From assembly GCF_016722895.1 (NCBI RefSeq), contig NZ_JAEQNA010000008.1, forward strand, positions 124,001 through 188,000: DNA of 64,000 nt, in the 5' to 3' direction. The notes below the pieces were generated by a model. The model did not search any database. It saw nothing but the letters and a program-made list of their open reading frames with translations, and was not told the DNA's origin. Both the position numbers and the translations under genes were made by a program. Positions 1 through 8,608 of the stretch are shown in pieces; position 1 is the stretch's first letter; each line of letters begins with the position of its first letter. The stretch comes from Ramlibacter aurantiacus. GTDB taxonomy: Bacteria > Pseudomonadota > Gammaproteobacteria > Burkholderiales > Burkholderiaceae_C.

Positions 1-1
1 C

Positions 2-256
2 AAGCAGGACCTGGACGAGCCCACGGTGCTGGTCGCGATGCGGCAAATGAGCCAAGTCTGGGAAAACCTGTTCCCCATCGAGCAGCACCGGATCATGCGG
101 CTCCTGGTCGAGCGGGTCCAGCTGCATGAGGACGGGCTCGACATCATCTGGCGCGATGACAGCTGGCAGCGCTTCAGGCGGGAGCTGGAACGACAGGCCT
201 TCGTGGCGGAGCAGCGCGAGGCCGAATTGGCGGCCCGTGACGAGGAGATGGTCTGA
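2..256 (+). CDS. Large serine recombinase, C-terminal fragment (cut by window edge)
   Basis: The open frame runs in from the left edge and ends at 256. The roughly 84 visible residues match the C-terminal tail of large serine recombinases (resolvase/invertase superfamily): a helical stretch containing LFPIEQHRIMRLLVERV, then a short beta segment (VQLHEDGLDIIWR) and a charged helix. The catalytic serine domain and zinc ribbon would lie left of the window and are not seen. Such enzymes integrate or excise mobile elements by site-specific recombination. The stop overlaps the start of the next gene (TGATG), indicating translational coupling. The family call rests only on the tail. Confidence 0.7.
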   Translation, partial: KQDLDEPTVLVAMRQMSQVWENLFPIEQHRIMRLLVERVQLHEDGLDIIWRDDSWQRFRRELERQAFVAEQREAELAARDEEMV

Positions 257-747
257 TGGGCGATCCGAAGACTCACGGCGAAAAGGCAGCGGCGCGCAGT
301 GTGGTCATCACGCCATCGGGCAAGTCGCGGCAGTTCGAGAGCGGCGGCCGATCCGTGACCTTCGTGCCGCTGTCCATCAAGCGGCGGCACCGGACGAAGT
401 TGATTGTGCCGCCTGACGGCGAGACCGGCGCGAAGACCACCACCTCGATAGACCTGCCGCTGGTTCGGACGCTGGGCAAGGCGTTCTACTGGGAGCGGCT
501 GATCGAGAGCGGCGAGGTCGCCAACGCTACCGAACTGGCGCGACTTTTCAAGCTGGAGGCTGGGTGGGTATCGGAGGTGCTGCGCATGACACTGCTGGCA
601 CCGGACATCGTTCGCGCCATCCTCGAGGGCCGGCAACCGCGGCATCTGAATCTACATGCGGTGCGGGGAAGGCAGAAGGAGGTGCCTCTGAACTGGCAGG
701 AGCAGCGGAGGCTGTTTGGGTTTTGCAGCGCTGGCACGCGCTGCTGA
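256..747 (+). CDS. Recombinase-associated HTH-type hypothetical protein
   Basis: A 163-residue protein coupled to the recombinase. It has a basic N-terminus, then a region around residues 70-130 resembling the helix-turn-helix protein that follows large serine recombinases in many proteobacterial elements (LVRTLGKAFYWERLIESGEV, then ATELARLFKLEAGWVSEVLR, then LAPDIVRAILEGRQPRHL). The second of these segments has the spacing of a helix-turn-helix. It may help the recombinase choose or bind DNA; that role is inferred from position only. The last residues (FGFCSAGTRC) look unlike the usual end, so the 3' end may be slightly altered. Confidence 0.65.
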   Translation: MGDPKTHGEKAAARSVVITPSGKSRQFESGGRSVTFVPLSIKRRHRTKLIVPPDGETGAKTTTSIDLPLVRTLGKAFYWERLIESGEVANATELARLFKLEAGWVSEVLRMTLLAPDIVRAILEGRQPRHLNLHAVRGRQKEVPLNWQEQRRLFGFCSAGTRC

Positions 748-904
748 AGTGCCCCAGCCGCACTGGAGCCGAGACTTAGGAGGCCAGTCAATCAGCGAGT
801 CTGAGCTTCCGCAGCCGTTGACCTATGCAGAGAGATCTTCCGTGAACGCCGGGGTTCTACACGTGCTTGCGGGCTAGCGCGCTGCCGAGGCCGCGCTCTT
901 GCAG

Positions 905-1017
905 TCAGTACTTCGCCACTTCCATCCCCCCCCCCGAAGCTGTCCACCACGTCATACATGACGTTCTCCGCGGCGAAGCGGCGGTTCATCTCCTCGAAGA
1001 ACTGGCGGGCGGGTTAC
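905..1017 (-). pseudogene. 3' remnant of a second type III res gene
   Basis: Read on the minus strand this gives ARQFFEEMNRRFAAENVMYD then VVDSFG, nearly the same as the last residues of the intact Res at 2741-5848 ([20 protein letters not shown]). After DSFG a run of ten C (926-935, plus strand) breaks the frame; past it the original ending MEVAKY and a TGA at 905-907 can be read. The intact gene ends MEVVRQ, so this is the tail of a different res allele and not a copy of the neighbour. Everything upstream of about 1017 has been lost. Confidence 0.75.
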
Positions 1018-1189
1018 CTGATCTCGCACCCGCAGCCGCTTCTCGCTGCTGTCCGCGGCTTTCACGGCGACGGAATTGGTATTTGCCGCTGCTCGGGGAC
1101 GCACTGACATTGTCGCGCGGTGAATTCGTGCTGCTGCCCTTTGCCGCCCGCACATCAACGCAACCGTTGGGCCATCGTCGCGCAGCAAT

Positions 1190-1327
1190 CTTCACCCCGG
1201 TCGTGCTGCCGAAACCAATGGTGGGCACATCACCTTTGACCGGAAGCACCGCGCGGTCGGTGTAGCCCTCGTGCAGGATGATCCCGACCAGGGCTGCGGC
1301 GGACAGCGTCAGTCCGGCAACCGTCCT
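1190..1327 (-). pseudogene. Phage lysozyme (GH24) remnant, N-terminal half
   Basis: Forty-six codons on the minus strand match the N-terminal half of phage-type lysozymes/endolysins: a hydrophobic signal-anchor-like segment (TLSAAALVGIIL), the catalytic-Glu motif HEGY, and PTIGFGSTTGVK, the family's signature before the GD-T motif. The frame is intact here, but the sequence beyond GVK (towards lower coordinates) is unrelated to lysozyme. The C-terminal half lies immediately to the right on the opposite strand. Confidence 0.75.
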
Positions 1328-1353
1328 GGGGGCCGGGTCATCGGTGCGTCTCC

Positions 1354-1492
1354 GGTGACACTACGACGCCGGCGAACGCTTTGGCTCGGGCGCTCCAGAT
1401 GTGCAGCAGTTCGTAGGCGCGTTCAAGCAATGAGTGACCGTGCCCTGGCCCAGCACGAGTACGACGCGCTGGTGAGCTTCTCCTACACGTCG
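1354..1492 (+). pseudogene. Phage lysozyme (GH24) remnant, C-terminal half, inverted relative to the N half
   Basis: On the plus strand three frames together spell the second half of the same lysozyme: GDTTTPANALARALQ, then QQFVGAFKQ followed by TGA in place of the expected Cys codon, then VTVP and LAQHEYDALVSFSY. Single-base deletions near 1401, 1447 and 1486 and the TGA at about 1431 explain the broken reading. The match to the family order (GDT motif, AFKQC, DALVSFxYNVG) is convincing. This half is contiguous with the N-terminal half but points the other way. Confidence 0.7.
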
Positions 1493-1573
1493 GCAGCCGC
1501 GCACGTTACGCCAGTCCACGTCCAACCAAGCAGTATGATCTACGCTGTGCGATCGTGGCAAGGGCAAGCAACG

Positions 1574-1810
1574 ATGAATCAAGATAGAAAATGGCCTCGA
1601 GTAGGCGACAGGCTTATCCACCAGTACCGGAAAAAACCTGGGCATGCTGAAGCAGAGGTGGTTTCTGTAGATAAAAAGAGTGGCGCAATCTCTCTGCGAG
1701 TCGGCGATAAAGTTTATCCCTCGCTGTCTTCTGCGGCACAAGCTTTATCTGGCGCGGCAGCCAATGGCTGGACCTATTGGGGCCTGAAAAAACAACGCCC
1801 TCGGAAATAG
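1574..1810 (+). CDS. Small DUF2924/RAMA-like protein
   Basis: A 78-residue protein. The frame is open from 1271, but the upstream part is lysozyme debris, so the ATG at 1574 (MNQDRKWP) is taken as the start. It has the layout of DUF2924 or RAMA-type domains: a GDRLIHQYR strand at the front, a charged beta segment, then VYPSLSSAAQALSG and NGWTYWGL at the end. DUF2924 genes commonly sit beside large serine recombinases, which fits the left edge here. It is AT-richer than its surroundings. Function is unknown; the domain call rests on the motif pattern alone. Confidence 0.5.
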   Translation: MNQDRKWPRVGDRLIHQYRKKPGHAEAEVVSVDKKSGAISLRVGDKVYPSLSSAAQALSGAAANGWTYWGLKKQRPRK

Positions 1811-1934
1811 AATTCTGCAATTTCTCCAGCAGGGAATGGCGCGGACTGAGAAACCACAATTTTAATCATCAGGTTGACAGGACAGCCATCCTTTCCAACT
1901 ACTTTGCACCAGGTTGAGGTGCATGCTTTAAGGG

Positions 1935-2684
1935 ATGGCGTCAGTGAGCTATTATAAAACAAATGCTGTCTATAAATTACTAGAATCTGAACAGACGCAT
2001 CCATTCGTTTGGGTGTCTGGAAACGCTTGGATGCTCATTTACGGTGATCAGTCTGCCACTCCAAGAGCTCTTGTTTTGGCATTCGGAAAGTCGTGGTCTC
2101 TTCAGAAGGATGTCATTCAAGCAGCAAAGAAGATATCCTCAAAATCTGGCACCCCCCTCTTTTTCGTCAAATTTGACGACGCAGCCAATTTCATTGATAC
2201 AGTCGGCTTTGGCAAGCCAGGACAACAACCTTGCGAGCTCACCTTAGATCAGCTTAAAGATGAGTTCCAGAAGATAGGCTTACCGGTCAAAAGTGGAGCC
2301 TGCGGAAAAAGCGTCAACGACGCCACAAGTAGTGCTTATCATAACTGGCAGCGGAGCAGCCTCGGCTCCATCAAGGTGACTGACATTGACCTTATTCGAT
2401 TGAGCGCTGAAGGGGAGCCGATTGAGGCTATCGAACTGAAACGGTCTTTCTATCCTTTGCAGGAATGGAATCCCTATCCCGTTGATTACGTGAATTTTAA
2501 TTTGCTTTTGGCTGTATGCAATCAGTCGGCGATGAGGATGACCATCGCGTATAACGTAAGACAAACCAAGCCTGCATTTAATGATAATGCATCCCGGTTT
2601 GCGCTATTCTCCTATGCGGCCATTAACTCGCCCGTTAGGATTGGACAATTCAGCTACAGTGATTTTTTGACCGGGATTTATTGA
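1935..2684 (+). CDS. Orphan protein with PD-(D/E)XK-like motif
   Basis: A 249-residue protein of no recognised family, AT-richer than the flanking genes. A possible nuclease core lies at residues 150-169: DID in a strand (D150, D152), a short gap, then EAIELKRS, in which E167-L-K169 would be the (E)xK half of a PD-(D/E)XK site. This is the usual spacing for restriction-type nucleases. It is convergent with res, with an inverted repeat between the two stops. A GTG at 1944 is an alternative start with better ribosome-binding spacing (AAGGGATGG). It could be an accessory nuclease of the adjacent defence locus or a stand-alone restriction enzyme; both are inference. Confidence 0.6.
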   Translation: MASVSYYKTNAVYKLLESEQTHPFVWVSGNAWMLIYGDQSATPRALVLAFGKSWSLQKDVIQAAKKISSKSGTPLFFVKFDDAANFIDTVGFGKPGQQPCELTLDQLKDEFQKIGLPVKSGACGKSVNDATSSAYHNWQRSSLGSIKVTDIDLIRLSAEGEPIEAIELKRSFYPLQEWNPYPVDYVNFNLLLAVCNQSAMRMTIAYNVRQTKPAFNDNASRFALFSYAAINSPVRIGQFSYSDFLTGIY

Positions 2685-2689
2685 TTGAT

Positions 2690-2718
2690 TGGCGCAAGGT
2701 TTGATTTGATTTGCGCCA
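2690..2718. terminator. Inverted repeat between convergent genes, probable terminator
   Basis: Perfect 8-bp arms TGGCGCAA (2690-2697) and TTGCGCCA (2711-2718) flank a 13-base AT-rich loop, exactly between the stop of the orphan gene and the stop of res. Placement suggests a bidirectional terminator. There is no strong T-tract, so strength is uncertain. Confidence 0.4.
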
Positions 2719-2740
2719 GCCTCCATGAAGTAGGCAACTG

Positions 2741-5700
2741 TTATTGCCTAACCACTTCCATCAGCCGACCAAAGCTATCTACCACGTCGTACTTAACGTT
2801 TTCGGGTGCGAAGCGACGGTTCATCTCATCGAAGAACTTACGGGCGCATTTGATCTTGGTTTTCTCGATTTCGCGCAGATCCATCGACGACATCGATCCC
2901 TTGGTTTCAGCAACGAAGTAGATGTGCTTCACCGATCCTTCTTTGAATGAAATGGCCCAGTCTGGGTTGTAGTCACCGACAGGTGTTGGAATCAGAAAGC
3001 CGCGTGGCAACTTCGCATACACAACGACTTCAGCGCTGGCCTCCAACGCTATGGCAAATTCCCGCTCGGGCTTCGAGCCTGAGTCAGGCAATACGAAGTC
3101 ATAGATATGGCGCTTGGGTGTCTTTACCGCGTTACTGAAGTCCTGCTTGGTTTGTCCGGCGGTGAAGATGTCGAGGTCGAACTTGTCTTCGACTGGATCG
3201 TAGGCCAGATGCTCGATGATGACGGTAGCCTTCTGCTCGTTGATCAGGCGAATCGCCTCGGCAATGAAGCTCTCCGGGTTGGTTTTGAACTGCGCGAATA
3301 CTGCGGCGTTAAGTCCCTTCAGAATGTCGGTCACCGTGCGCCGTGTTAGCTGGGTGCCTTCTGCAAGCTTGCCGATCAGGTCGTACCTGATCGCTGAATG
3401 GATCGAGACGCGGTTATTTTCCGTTTCAGAGTCCTTCAATTCGAATGCAGTGCCGCCCTTAATCCCATCGTAGGTCACGGCAGCTGCCTGTTCACCGTGC
3501 TGGATGGTGTATTGCAACGGGGTCACACGAAGCCCGGCATCTTTGTCGTTGAGTGTCTTGACCGCTTTCTGCACCAGTTCGTCGTGGTCGAAGTCGACGC
3601 TGTATGCCGCCTTGCGGTTGATCCGATTCCAAAGTTCCGTGAACTCCTGCTTCTCGAAGTTGGCGTTGAGCGGGTTCTTTTTGGGCTTGCGGTCGTCGTC
3701 AATTTCGGGCAACTGGCTCTCGCTGAAAACGCTGTCGATCAGCTTGAAGACCTGCTCCGCGTGCCGCGCCAACTCGGGTGGCAACGCAGCCAGCGCACCG
3801 TCCTTCTTGGCCTCGTGGTATGTGCTGGTGATCCGATCAGCGTTGTCGGTGTAGTCGTGCTTAAGCAGGTACTTGTAGATCTGCTTCGCGAGCTGCGGTG
3901 TGATCGCGACATCGCCAGACTCCGTCTTCAGCACCTTGCCGGTGAAGTAGGCCTCGTCCGCTACCCGCGGACGCGCCGACAGCGACTCGCTGATGTCCTT
4001 CTGCAGCGCCGCGACAAAGTCCTTGTAACTTTCGCTTGCCACCACGGTCAGCACGTTCACATCGTGTACCGTGGCTGGGTGATCCATCCTGTCACCGCTT
4101 TGGTTGACAGACAGCCGCAAGCCACGTCCCACCTCCTGACGGCGGGAAATAGTGTTGTCACTGTGCTTGAGAGCGCAAATCACGAACACGTTCGGGTTGT
4201 CCCAGCCTTCACGCAGTGCCGAGTGGGAGAAGATGAAGCGCACCGGCTCGGCGAATGACAGCAGTCGCTCCTTGTCCTTCAGGATCAGGTCGTAGGCATC
4301 CACGTCGTCGGAAAGCCCCGCGTTCTCGCCACGCGCCGCGACCGTGGGGTCGGCCAGCCGTTTGCTTTTCTTGTCGATGGAGAAATAGCCGCTGTGAGTC
4401 TTTTCGGCAGAAATGCCTCTTAGGTACTTGACGTACGGCGTTTCATCCAGATCCAGCACCTCATTGAGGTAGAACTGATACTCCTCCTCGAAGATGCGGG
4501 CGTAAACGCCTTTCTCGTCCGGTGAATCGTAGTCGCGGTACTTGACCACTTCGTCAATGAAGTAGAGCGTGAGTACCTTCACGCCGTGTTGGAACAGCGC
4601 TTGTTCCTTGTCGAAGTGCGCCTTGATGGCCTCGCGGATCTGGATGCGACGCAGCGCGGCCTCGGTCACATCACCGGTCACATCCCCAACGGTTAGTTCG
4701 ACCCCATTAGTGAAGCTCAGGGTGTCGGAGTTGGCGTTGATATCGGCCACGAAAAAGCCATCGCGGTACTGATCGAGCCCGTTCGACAGATCGAACAGGT
4801 TGTCGCCTTTGGAGAGCTTCCTCACCACCCGCTTGATGTTCCCACCTGCCAGCTTCTGCTCGAACTCCACACGCGCCTCGGGCGGCTTCTTGCTCGATAT
4901 CTCGATGGACTGCAAGTACATATAGCCCGCCGTGCCCGCTAGCCCCTTCACCGCGATGCCACGCACGGCGATTTTTTTTACCAGCTTCTGGTTGTAAGCG
5001 TCCAACGCATCGAGGCGGTGGATCTTGTTGTGCGTGGTCTTATGGGTGGCCGAGTAGCGCAACACCATCAACGCCTTGAACTCCTCCAGCGACTTCAGCG
5101 TCGCCGCGCCTTCCATCTTCTGAGGCTCATCCAGGATCAGGATGGGGCGGTTGGCGCTTATCACGTCGATGGGCTTGCGCGACTGGAAGTCATCCAGCAC
5201 GTCATAAATTCGGCGATTGTCGGCTCCTCGTGCGGCGAAGGCCTGTACGTTGATCACCATCACGTTGATCCCCGCGTCCGACGAAAAACTCTCCAGGTGG
5301 TGCAGCTGCTTCGAGTTGTAGATAAAGAAGCGTGCCTTCTTCTGATACGTTTCAAGGAAGTGCTCGGAGGTGATCTGCAGCGACTTGGCCACGCCTTCAC
5401 GGATGGCGATGCTGGGCACCACGATGATGAACTTGCTCCATCCGTATTGCTTGTTCAACTCAAAGATGGTTTTGATGTAGCAGTAGGTCTTGCCGGTGCC
5501 TGTTTCCATCTCGACGTCGAGGTTAACCTTGGCCACTTTGGTCTTAACCAGTGCGTCCGATATCGGCAGGTTCTGGCCCTGCTGCACGGCTCTGATGTTT
5601 TCGAGCAGCGCCGTGTCCGACAAAGTGAAGTCGGCGTTGCGGAACGCCGCTTCCTTTTCCGCTGCGGCTTCATGCGTAGCGGCTTCCAGCGCGATCGCCC

Positions 5701-5848
5701 CTTGCGGGCCTGCTTGGGCTGCTTTCTGGCTGCCGGGATCGAGCCGGTAGCGAACGCCGCCGTGATGCGGAACCTGTCCCTTGAAGCAGTCGATTACTGC
5801 TTGCACGGCCGCTGTCTGGTAGGTCTGCGTCTTGAATTTCAGCTTCAT
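2741..5848 (-). CDS. res: Type III restriction enzyme Res subunit
   Basis: A 1035-residue ATP-dependent restriction subunit that translocates and cuts DNA in complex with Mod. Visible are Walker A (ETGTGKT, about 115-121), the DEPQ Walker B motif at 240-243, SATH of motif III, and a late superfamily-2 motif VGRGLRLS. The C-terminal endonuclease domain carries D963 in NPDW and E981-T-K983, a PD-(D/E)XK site. The length is normal for type III Res. It is the last gene of the minus-strand defence operon, 10 bp after mod. All motifs look intact, so activity is expected. Confidence 0.95.
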   Translation of the reverse strand: MKLKFKTQTYQTAAVQAVIDCFKGQVPHHGGVRYRLDPGSQKAAQAGPQGAIALEAATHEAAAEKEAAFRNADFTLSDTALLENIRAVQQGQNLPISDALVKTKVAKVNLDVEMETGTGKTYCYIKTIFELNKQYGWSKFIIVVPSIAIREGVAKSLQITSEHFLETYQKKARFFIYNSKQLHHLESFSSDAGINVMVINVQAFAARGADNRRIYDVLDDFQSRKPIDVISANRPILILDEPQKMEGAATLKSLEEFKALMVLRYSATHKTTHNKIHRLDALDAYNQKLVKKIAVRGIAVKGLAGTAGYMYLQSIEISSKKPPEARVEFEQKLAGGNIKRVVRKLSKGDNLFDLSNGLDQYRDGFFVADINANSDTLSFTNGVELTVGDVTGDVTEAALRRIQIREAIKAHFDKEQALFQHGVKVLTLYFIDEVVKYRDYDSPDEKGVYARIFEEEYQFYLNEVLDLDETPYVKYLRGISAEKTHSGYFSIDKKSKRLADPTVAARGENAGLSDDVDAYDLILKDKERLLSFAEPVRFIFSHSALREGWDNPNVFVICALKHSDNTISRRQEVGRGLRLSVNQSGDRMDHPATVHDVNVLTVVASESYKDFVAALQKDISESLSARPRVADEAYFTGKVLKTESGDVAITPQLAKQIYKYLLKHDYTDNADRITSTYHEAKKDGALAALPPELARHAEQVFKLIDSVFSESQLPEIDDDRKPKKNPLNANFEKQEFTELWNRINRKAAYSVDFDHDELVQKAVKTLNDKDAGLRVTPLQYTIQHGEQAAAVTYDGIKGGTAFELKDSETENNRVSIHSAIRYDLIGKLAEGTQLTRRTVTDILKGLNAAVFAQFKTNPESFIAEAIRLINEQKATVIIEHLAYDPVEDKFDLDIFTAGQTKQDFSNAVKTPKRHIYDFVLPDSGSKPEREFAIALEASAEVVVYAKLPRGFLIPTPVGDYNPDWAISFKEGSVKHIYFVAETKGSMSSMDLREIEKTKIKCARKFFDEMNRRFAPENVKYDVVDSFGRLMEVVRQ

Positions 5849-5858
5849 TGCAGCCTCC

Positions 5859-7871
5859 TCAAATGCACTTCACTTCGGTGGCAGGCGACAAAAGCTTGAA
5901 GATCTGCTCCACGTTGATCTTGATAGCGCTGTCCTTGAAGCCAGCATCGCGGAACACCACTCGCAGTGGTTGGCTCTTGGCTAGTTCCTTCACGAAGGCT
6001 TCGTCTATGCCGCCGTGTGCGTCAAAGCAGGCGGCCAGCGCGTTGTCATCGACAAAGAAAACCTCCTTGCCCTGAATGGACTTCCTAGCAATTGGCAGCG
6101 CAAGATCAACGCCCCAGTCCATCATCACCTGGAACAGTAAGTCTTCCGCCGTGCGGTCAGGCTTGATATTGTCGACAAACAAGTCGAGATTGGCTTTGTC
6201 CAGCGCATCGGGGGCGTAGTAGACGTCAGCCATGTTCGATGTATCGACTTTAAGTAGGCGGAATCCCAAGTCAAGATCCGTATTTCTCGTAGGCAAGGTG
6301 TCTGAGAATTCTTCTCGAATTCTTTGTGCCGCTCTCCGAATGCGATTTTTTCCAATCTCAGAAACTACTGAGTATCCAAGTTTTCTGGCCTCGGACTTCT
6401 CGTCACATTCCTCGGGCAATTGAACCATTATGAATCGGCGATTTGTCCCATCTTCTGCATTCAAAAGCATAAGTGCATGCGCCGCCGTGCACGAGCCAGC
6501 GAAGAAGTCGATCAATATATCGTCATTCTTGCAAATTGATTGAATTATTCTCTTTGCTACATGAACCGGTTTTGGTGTATCAAAAGGAATACTGAGGTCA
6601 GCAAGCAAGGCGTCGTCACTGCCACCGTAGTAAAGCAGCGAAGGGATGTTTTCAAATAAATTATCTTTCAGCCGATATTTTCTCGTCGGCTGCGTCTTCT
6701 CGTCTGAGCCGAAAATAATCAACCCAGACTTCAGGAGTTCTTGCATTGTTGCAGGAGGGTTGCGCCATCCCCGTTCAGGAACAGGGCACTCCTTCCCTGT
6801 TACGGGATGAATTAGCGGGATGAAGTAATCTTCCGGTGCTTTTTTCTTGTTCGGCCACGCCATCGAAACCGGACGGAAGACGTCGCCATTGTCATCGATT
6901 TGGTTATATGCCTTTTCGCCCCCAGTGAGATCTTGCTGGTTTACCCAGTCTTTGTATTCTTTCCTTGCTTTTTCAGTGACCCCGCCTTCCTTGCCAAGAA
7001 TCTGCTTGGCTTTTGCAAGCATTTTGCCCGCGTTCTCTTTGGGACGCTGGAACTCGCAGGTCGCCTTGAAGAATTCTCGATCTTTGCAGTAAATACAAAT
7101 TAGTTCATGCTGCTGCGCGACGCCAGTGGCATCACCTTTTGGATTTCTTTTATCCCACACAATAGTTCCGAGATTATTCTTCTCGCCGTATATTTCGGCC
7201 AGAAGCTTCTCCAAGTTGGGATATTCATTCTCATCAATATGAATTACGATGAGTCCATCATCTCGCAGCAAGTTGCGCGACAACTTTAGTCTCGAGTACA
7301 TCATGGACAGCCAGTCCGAGTGAAAGCGCCCGCTTGTTTCGGGATTGGCTGTCAAGCGATTTCCTTTGCTATCCACTTGATTTGAGCGGAGAAAAAATTC
7401 AGAGACTTCGTCTGCAAAGTCGTCGGCGTAAACAAAATCGTTGCCCGTGTTGTACGGCGGGTCGATATAGACCATCTTGATTTTGCCAAGATAAGTTTCC
7501 TGAAGCAGCTTCAGCGCGTCGAGATTATCGCCCTCGATAAAGATATTTTTGGTAGTGTCGAAGTTGACGCTCTCTTCAATTTGTTCGCCTTTTGAATTTT
7601 TTGTCGTGCGTACTGGACGGAGCGTCTTTGCAATCGGTGCATTTGCCGTGAGCAGTGCCTCGCGCTTGCCTGGCCAATTAAGGTGGTAGCGTTCCTGCGG
7701 ACCCTCAACAATCGAATCGGCTAGCTCTTGGCGAAGCTGGTCAAAATCCACCGCCAGCTTCACGTTGCCGTCTTCACCCTTGGCTTCCGTCACGCAGCCC
7801 GGAAACAGATCGCGGATACGGGCAATGTTGTCTTGGGTGAGATTGGGCGAGTGCATTTTCAGTTTGTCCAT
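5859..7871 (-). CDS. mod: Type III DNA methyltransferase Mod (adenine-N6, beta class)
   Basis: A 670-residue adenine methyltransferase that recognises the target site and directs Res. The catalytic motif DPPY is at 137-140 ([14 protein letters not shown]) and the AdoMet-binding motif follows near 458 ([13 protein letters not shown]), the order of beta-class type III enzymes. The usual FxGxG is degenerate (FAGSC). The region between is the target-recognition domain, and the coding DNA for it (about 6230-7560) is visibly AT-richer than the two ends, a sign that the recognition domain was exchanged. It lies 38 bp after the DUF4391 gene and 10 bp before res. No phase-variation repeat was seen. 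Confidence 0.95.
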   Translation of the reverse strand: MDKLKMHSPNLTQDNIARIRDLFPGCVTEAKGEDGNVKLAVDFDQLRQELADSIVEGPQERYHLNWPGKREALLTANAPIAKTLRPVRTTKNSKGEQIEESVNFDTTKNIFIEGDNLDALKLLQETYLGKIKMVYIDPPYNTGNDFVYADDFADEVSEFFLRSNQVDSKGNRLTANPETSGRFHSDWLSMMYSRLKLSRNLLRDDGLIVIHIDENEYPNLEKLLAEIYGEKNNLGTIVWDKRNPKGDATGVAQQHELICIYCKDREFFKATCEFQRPKENAGKMLAKAKQILGKEGGVTEKARKEYKDWVNQQDLTGGEKAYNQIDDNGDVFRPVSMAWPNKKKAPEDYFIPLIHPVTGKECPVPERGWRNPPATMQELLKSGLIIFGSDEKTQPTRKYRLKDNLFENIPSLLYYGGSDDALLADLSIPFDTPKPVHVAKRIIQSICKNDDILIDFFAGSCTAAHALMLLNAEDGTNRRFIMVQLPEECDEKSEARKLGYSVVSEIGKNRIRRAAQRIREEFSDTLPTRNTDLDLGFRLLKVDTSNMADVYYAPDALDKANLDLFVDNIKPDRTAEDLLFQVMMDWGVDLALPIARKSIQGKEVFFVDDNALAACFDAHGGIDEAFVKELAKSQPLRVVFRDAGFKDSAIKINVEQIFKLLSPATEVKCI

Positions 7872-7909
7872 GTTCGATCCTCTAGTCGCTGCGCTTCCGA
7901 TATCGGGGT

Positions 7910-8608
7910 TCAGCGGCTCAAGTGTTCAAGTTCAGTTTTCAGTTGCCGTAAGGTCGCGTTGATCTCGACCTTGCGGTTAAATTGCTTTTCCTTAGCCAGT
8001 CTCGCCTGGGTTTTCTCGACTTCGCGGCGCTTGCTTGCCGCCTGCTCGATACGCGCAATCCAGTCGGGCAAGGCCTCCTGCGGACGTGCTGGCAGCGGCA
8101 TTAAGCCTTGCAGCAGAACGGAGTACAGGTGGGCCATGTCGAGGGCCAGCGGCATAGCCGTGCGGGCACTTGCAGCTGGCATCCAGTTGCTGGTGAAGTA
8201 GCTGGAAAGCACCCAGCGACTGGCGTCGGCTTCGCTCGGGCGCTTGTAAGCCGCCACTACTCGCGTTTTCGCCTGATCGCCCTGGCCTTGGTTCAGTTCA
8301 AACAGGATAGGGAACTGCACCGCGCCATCAATGCAGCGGAGCACGTCTTCGTGCAGCTCGGTGGACTTGAGCTGGATGCTGAAGACCTGGATTTCCGGCA
8401 CACCGGGCCGCGCAGGCAGGTTGATCGTCTCAGGGGCGAGCTTGTACTGCCAGACGATCTGCTCGACCTGCTCGACGAACAGTTCCTTCAGCCGGGTGTT
8501 GGCCCCGCTGTGCTCATAGATTTTGTTCTTGGGCAGAACGCGCCCGAAAGCAGCTTGCTTGGGGTAGGCGATCAGCGCCGGTTTTTGTGCGGTCGCTCCT
8601 TGACTCAT
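7910..8608 (-). CDS. DUF4391 domain protein of type III RM-like loci
   Basis: A 232-residue protein with the N-terminal pattern of DUF4391 (YPKQAAFGRVLPKNKIYE, then a VWQYKLAPETINLP strand). The last third is a charged helical region, probably a coiled coil (about 180-230). DUF4391 proteins occur between a helicase and a type III methyltransferase in many bacteria; their biochemical role is not established. The start codon overlaps the helicase stop by 4 bp (ATGA), so it is co-translated with the helicase. It could be a structural partner joining the helicase to Mod/Res; that is inference. Confidence 0.8.
   Translation of the reverse strand: MSQGATAQKPALIAYPKQAAFGRVLPKNKIYEHSGANTRLKELFVEQVEQIVWQYKLAPETINLPARPGVPEIQVFSIQLKSTELHEDVLRCIDGAVQFPILFELNQGQGDQAKTRVVAAYKRPSEADASRWVLSSYFTSNWMPAASARTAMPLALDMAHLYSVLLQGLMPLPARPQEALPDWIARIEQAASKRREVEKTQARLAKEKQFNRKVEINATLRQLKTELEHLSR

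Noticed and set aside
3398..4258. 286-codon plus-strand frame inside res
   Set aside because: It lies wholly on the opposite strand of a gene with clear motifs and its protein has no domain-like pattern; it is a shadow of GC-rich coding.
5018..5899. 293-codon plus-strand frame opposite the res N-terminus
   Set aside because: Antisense shadow of the Walker A/DEPQ region of res.
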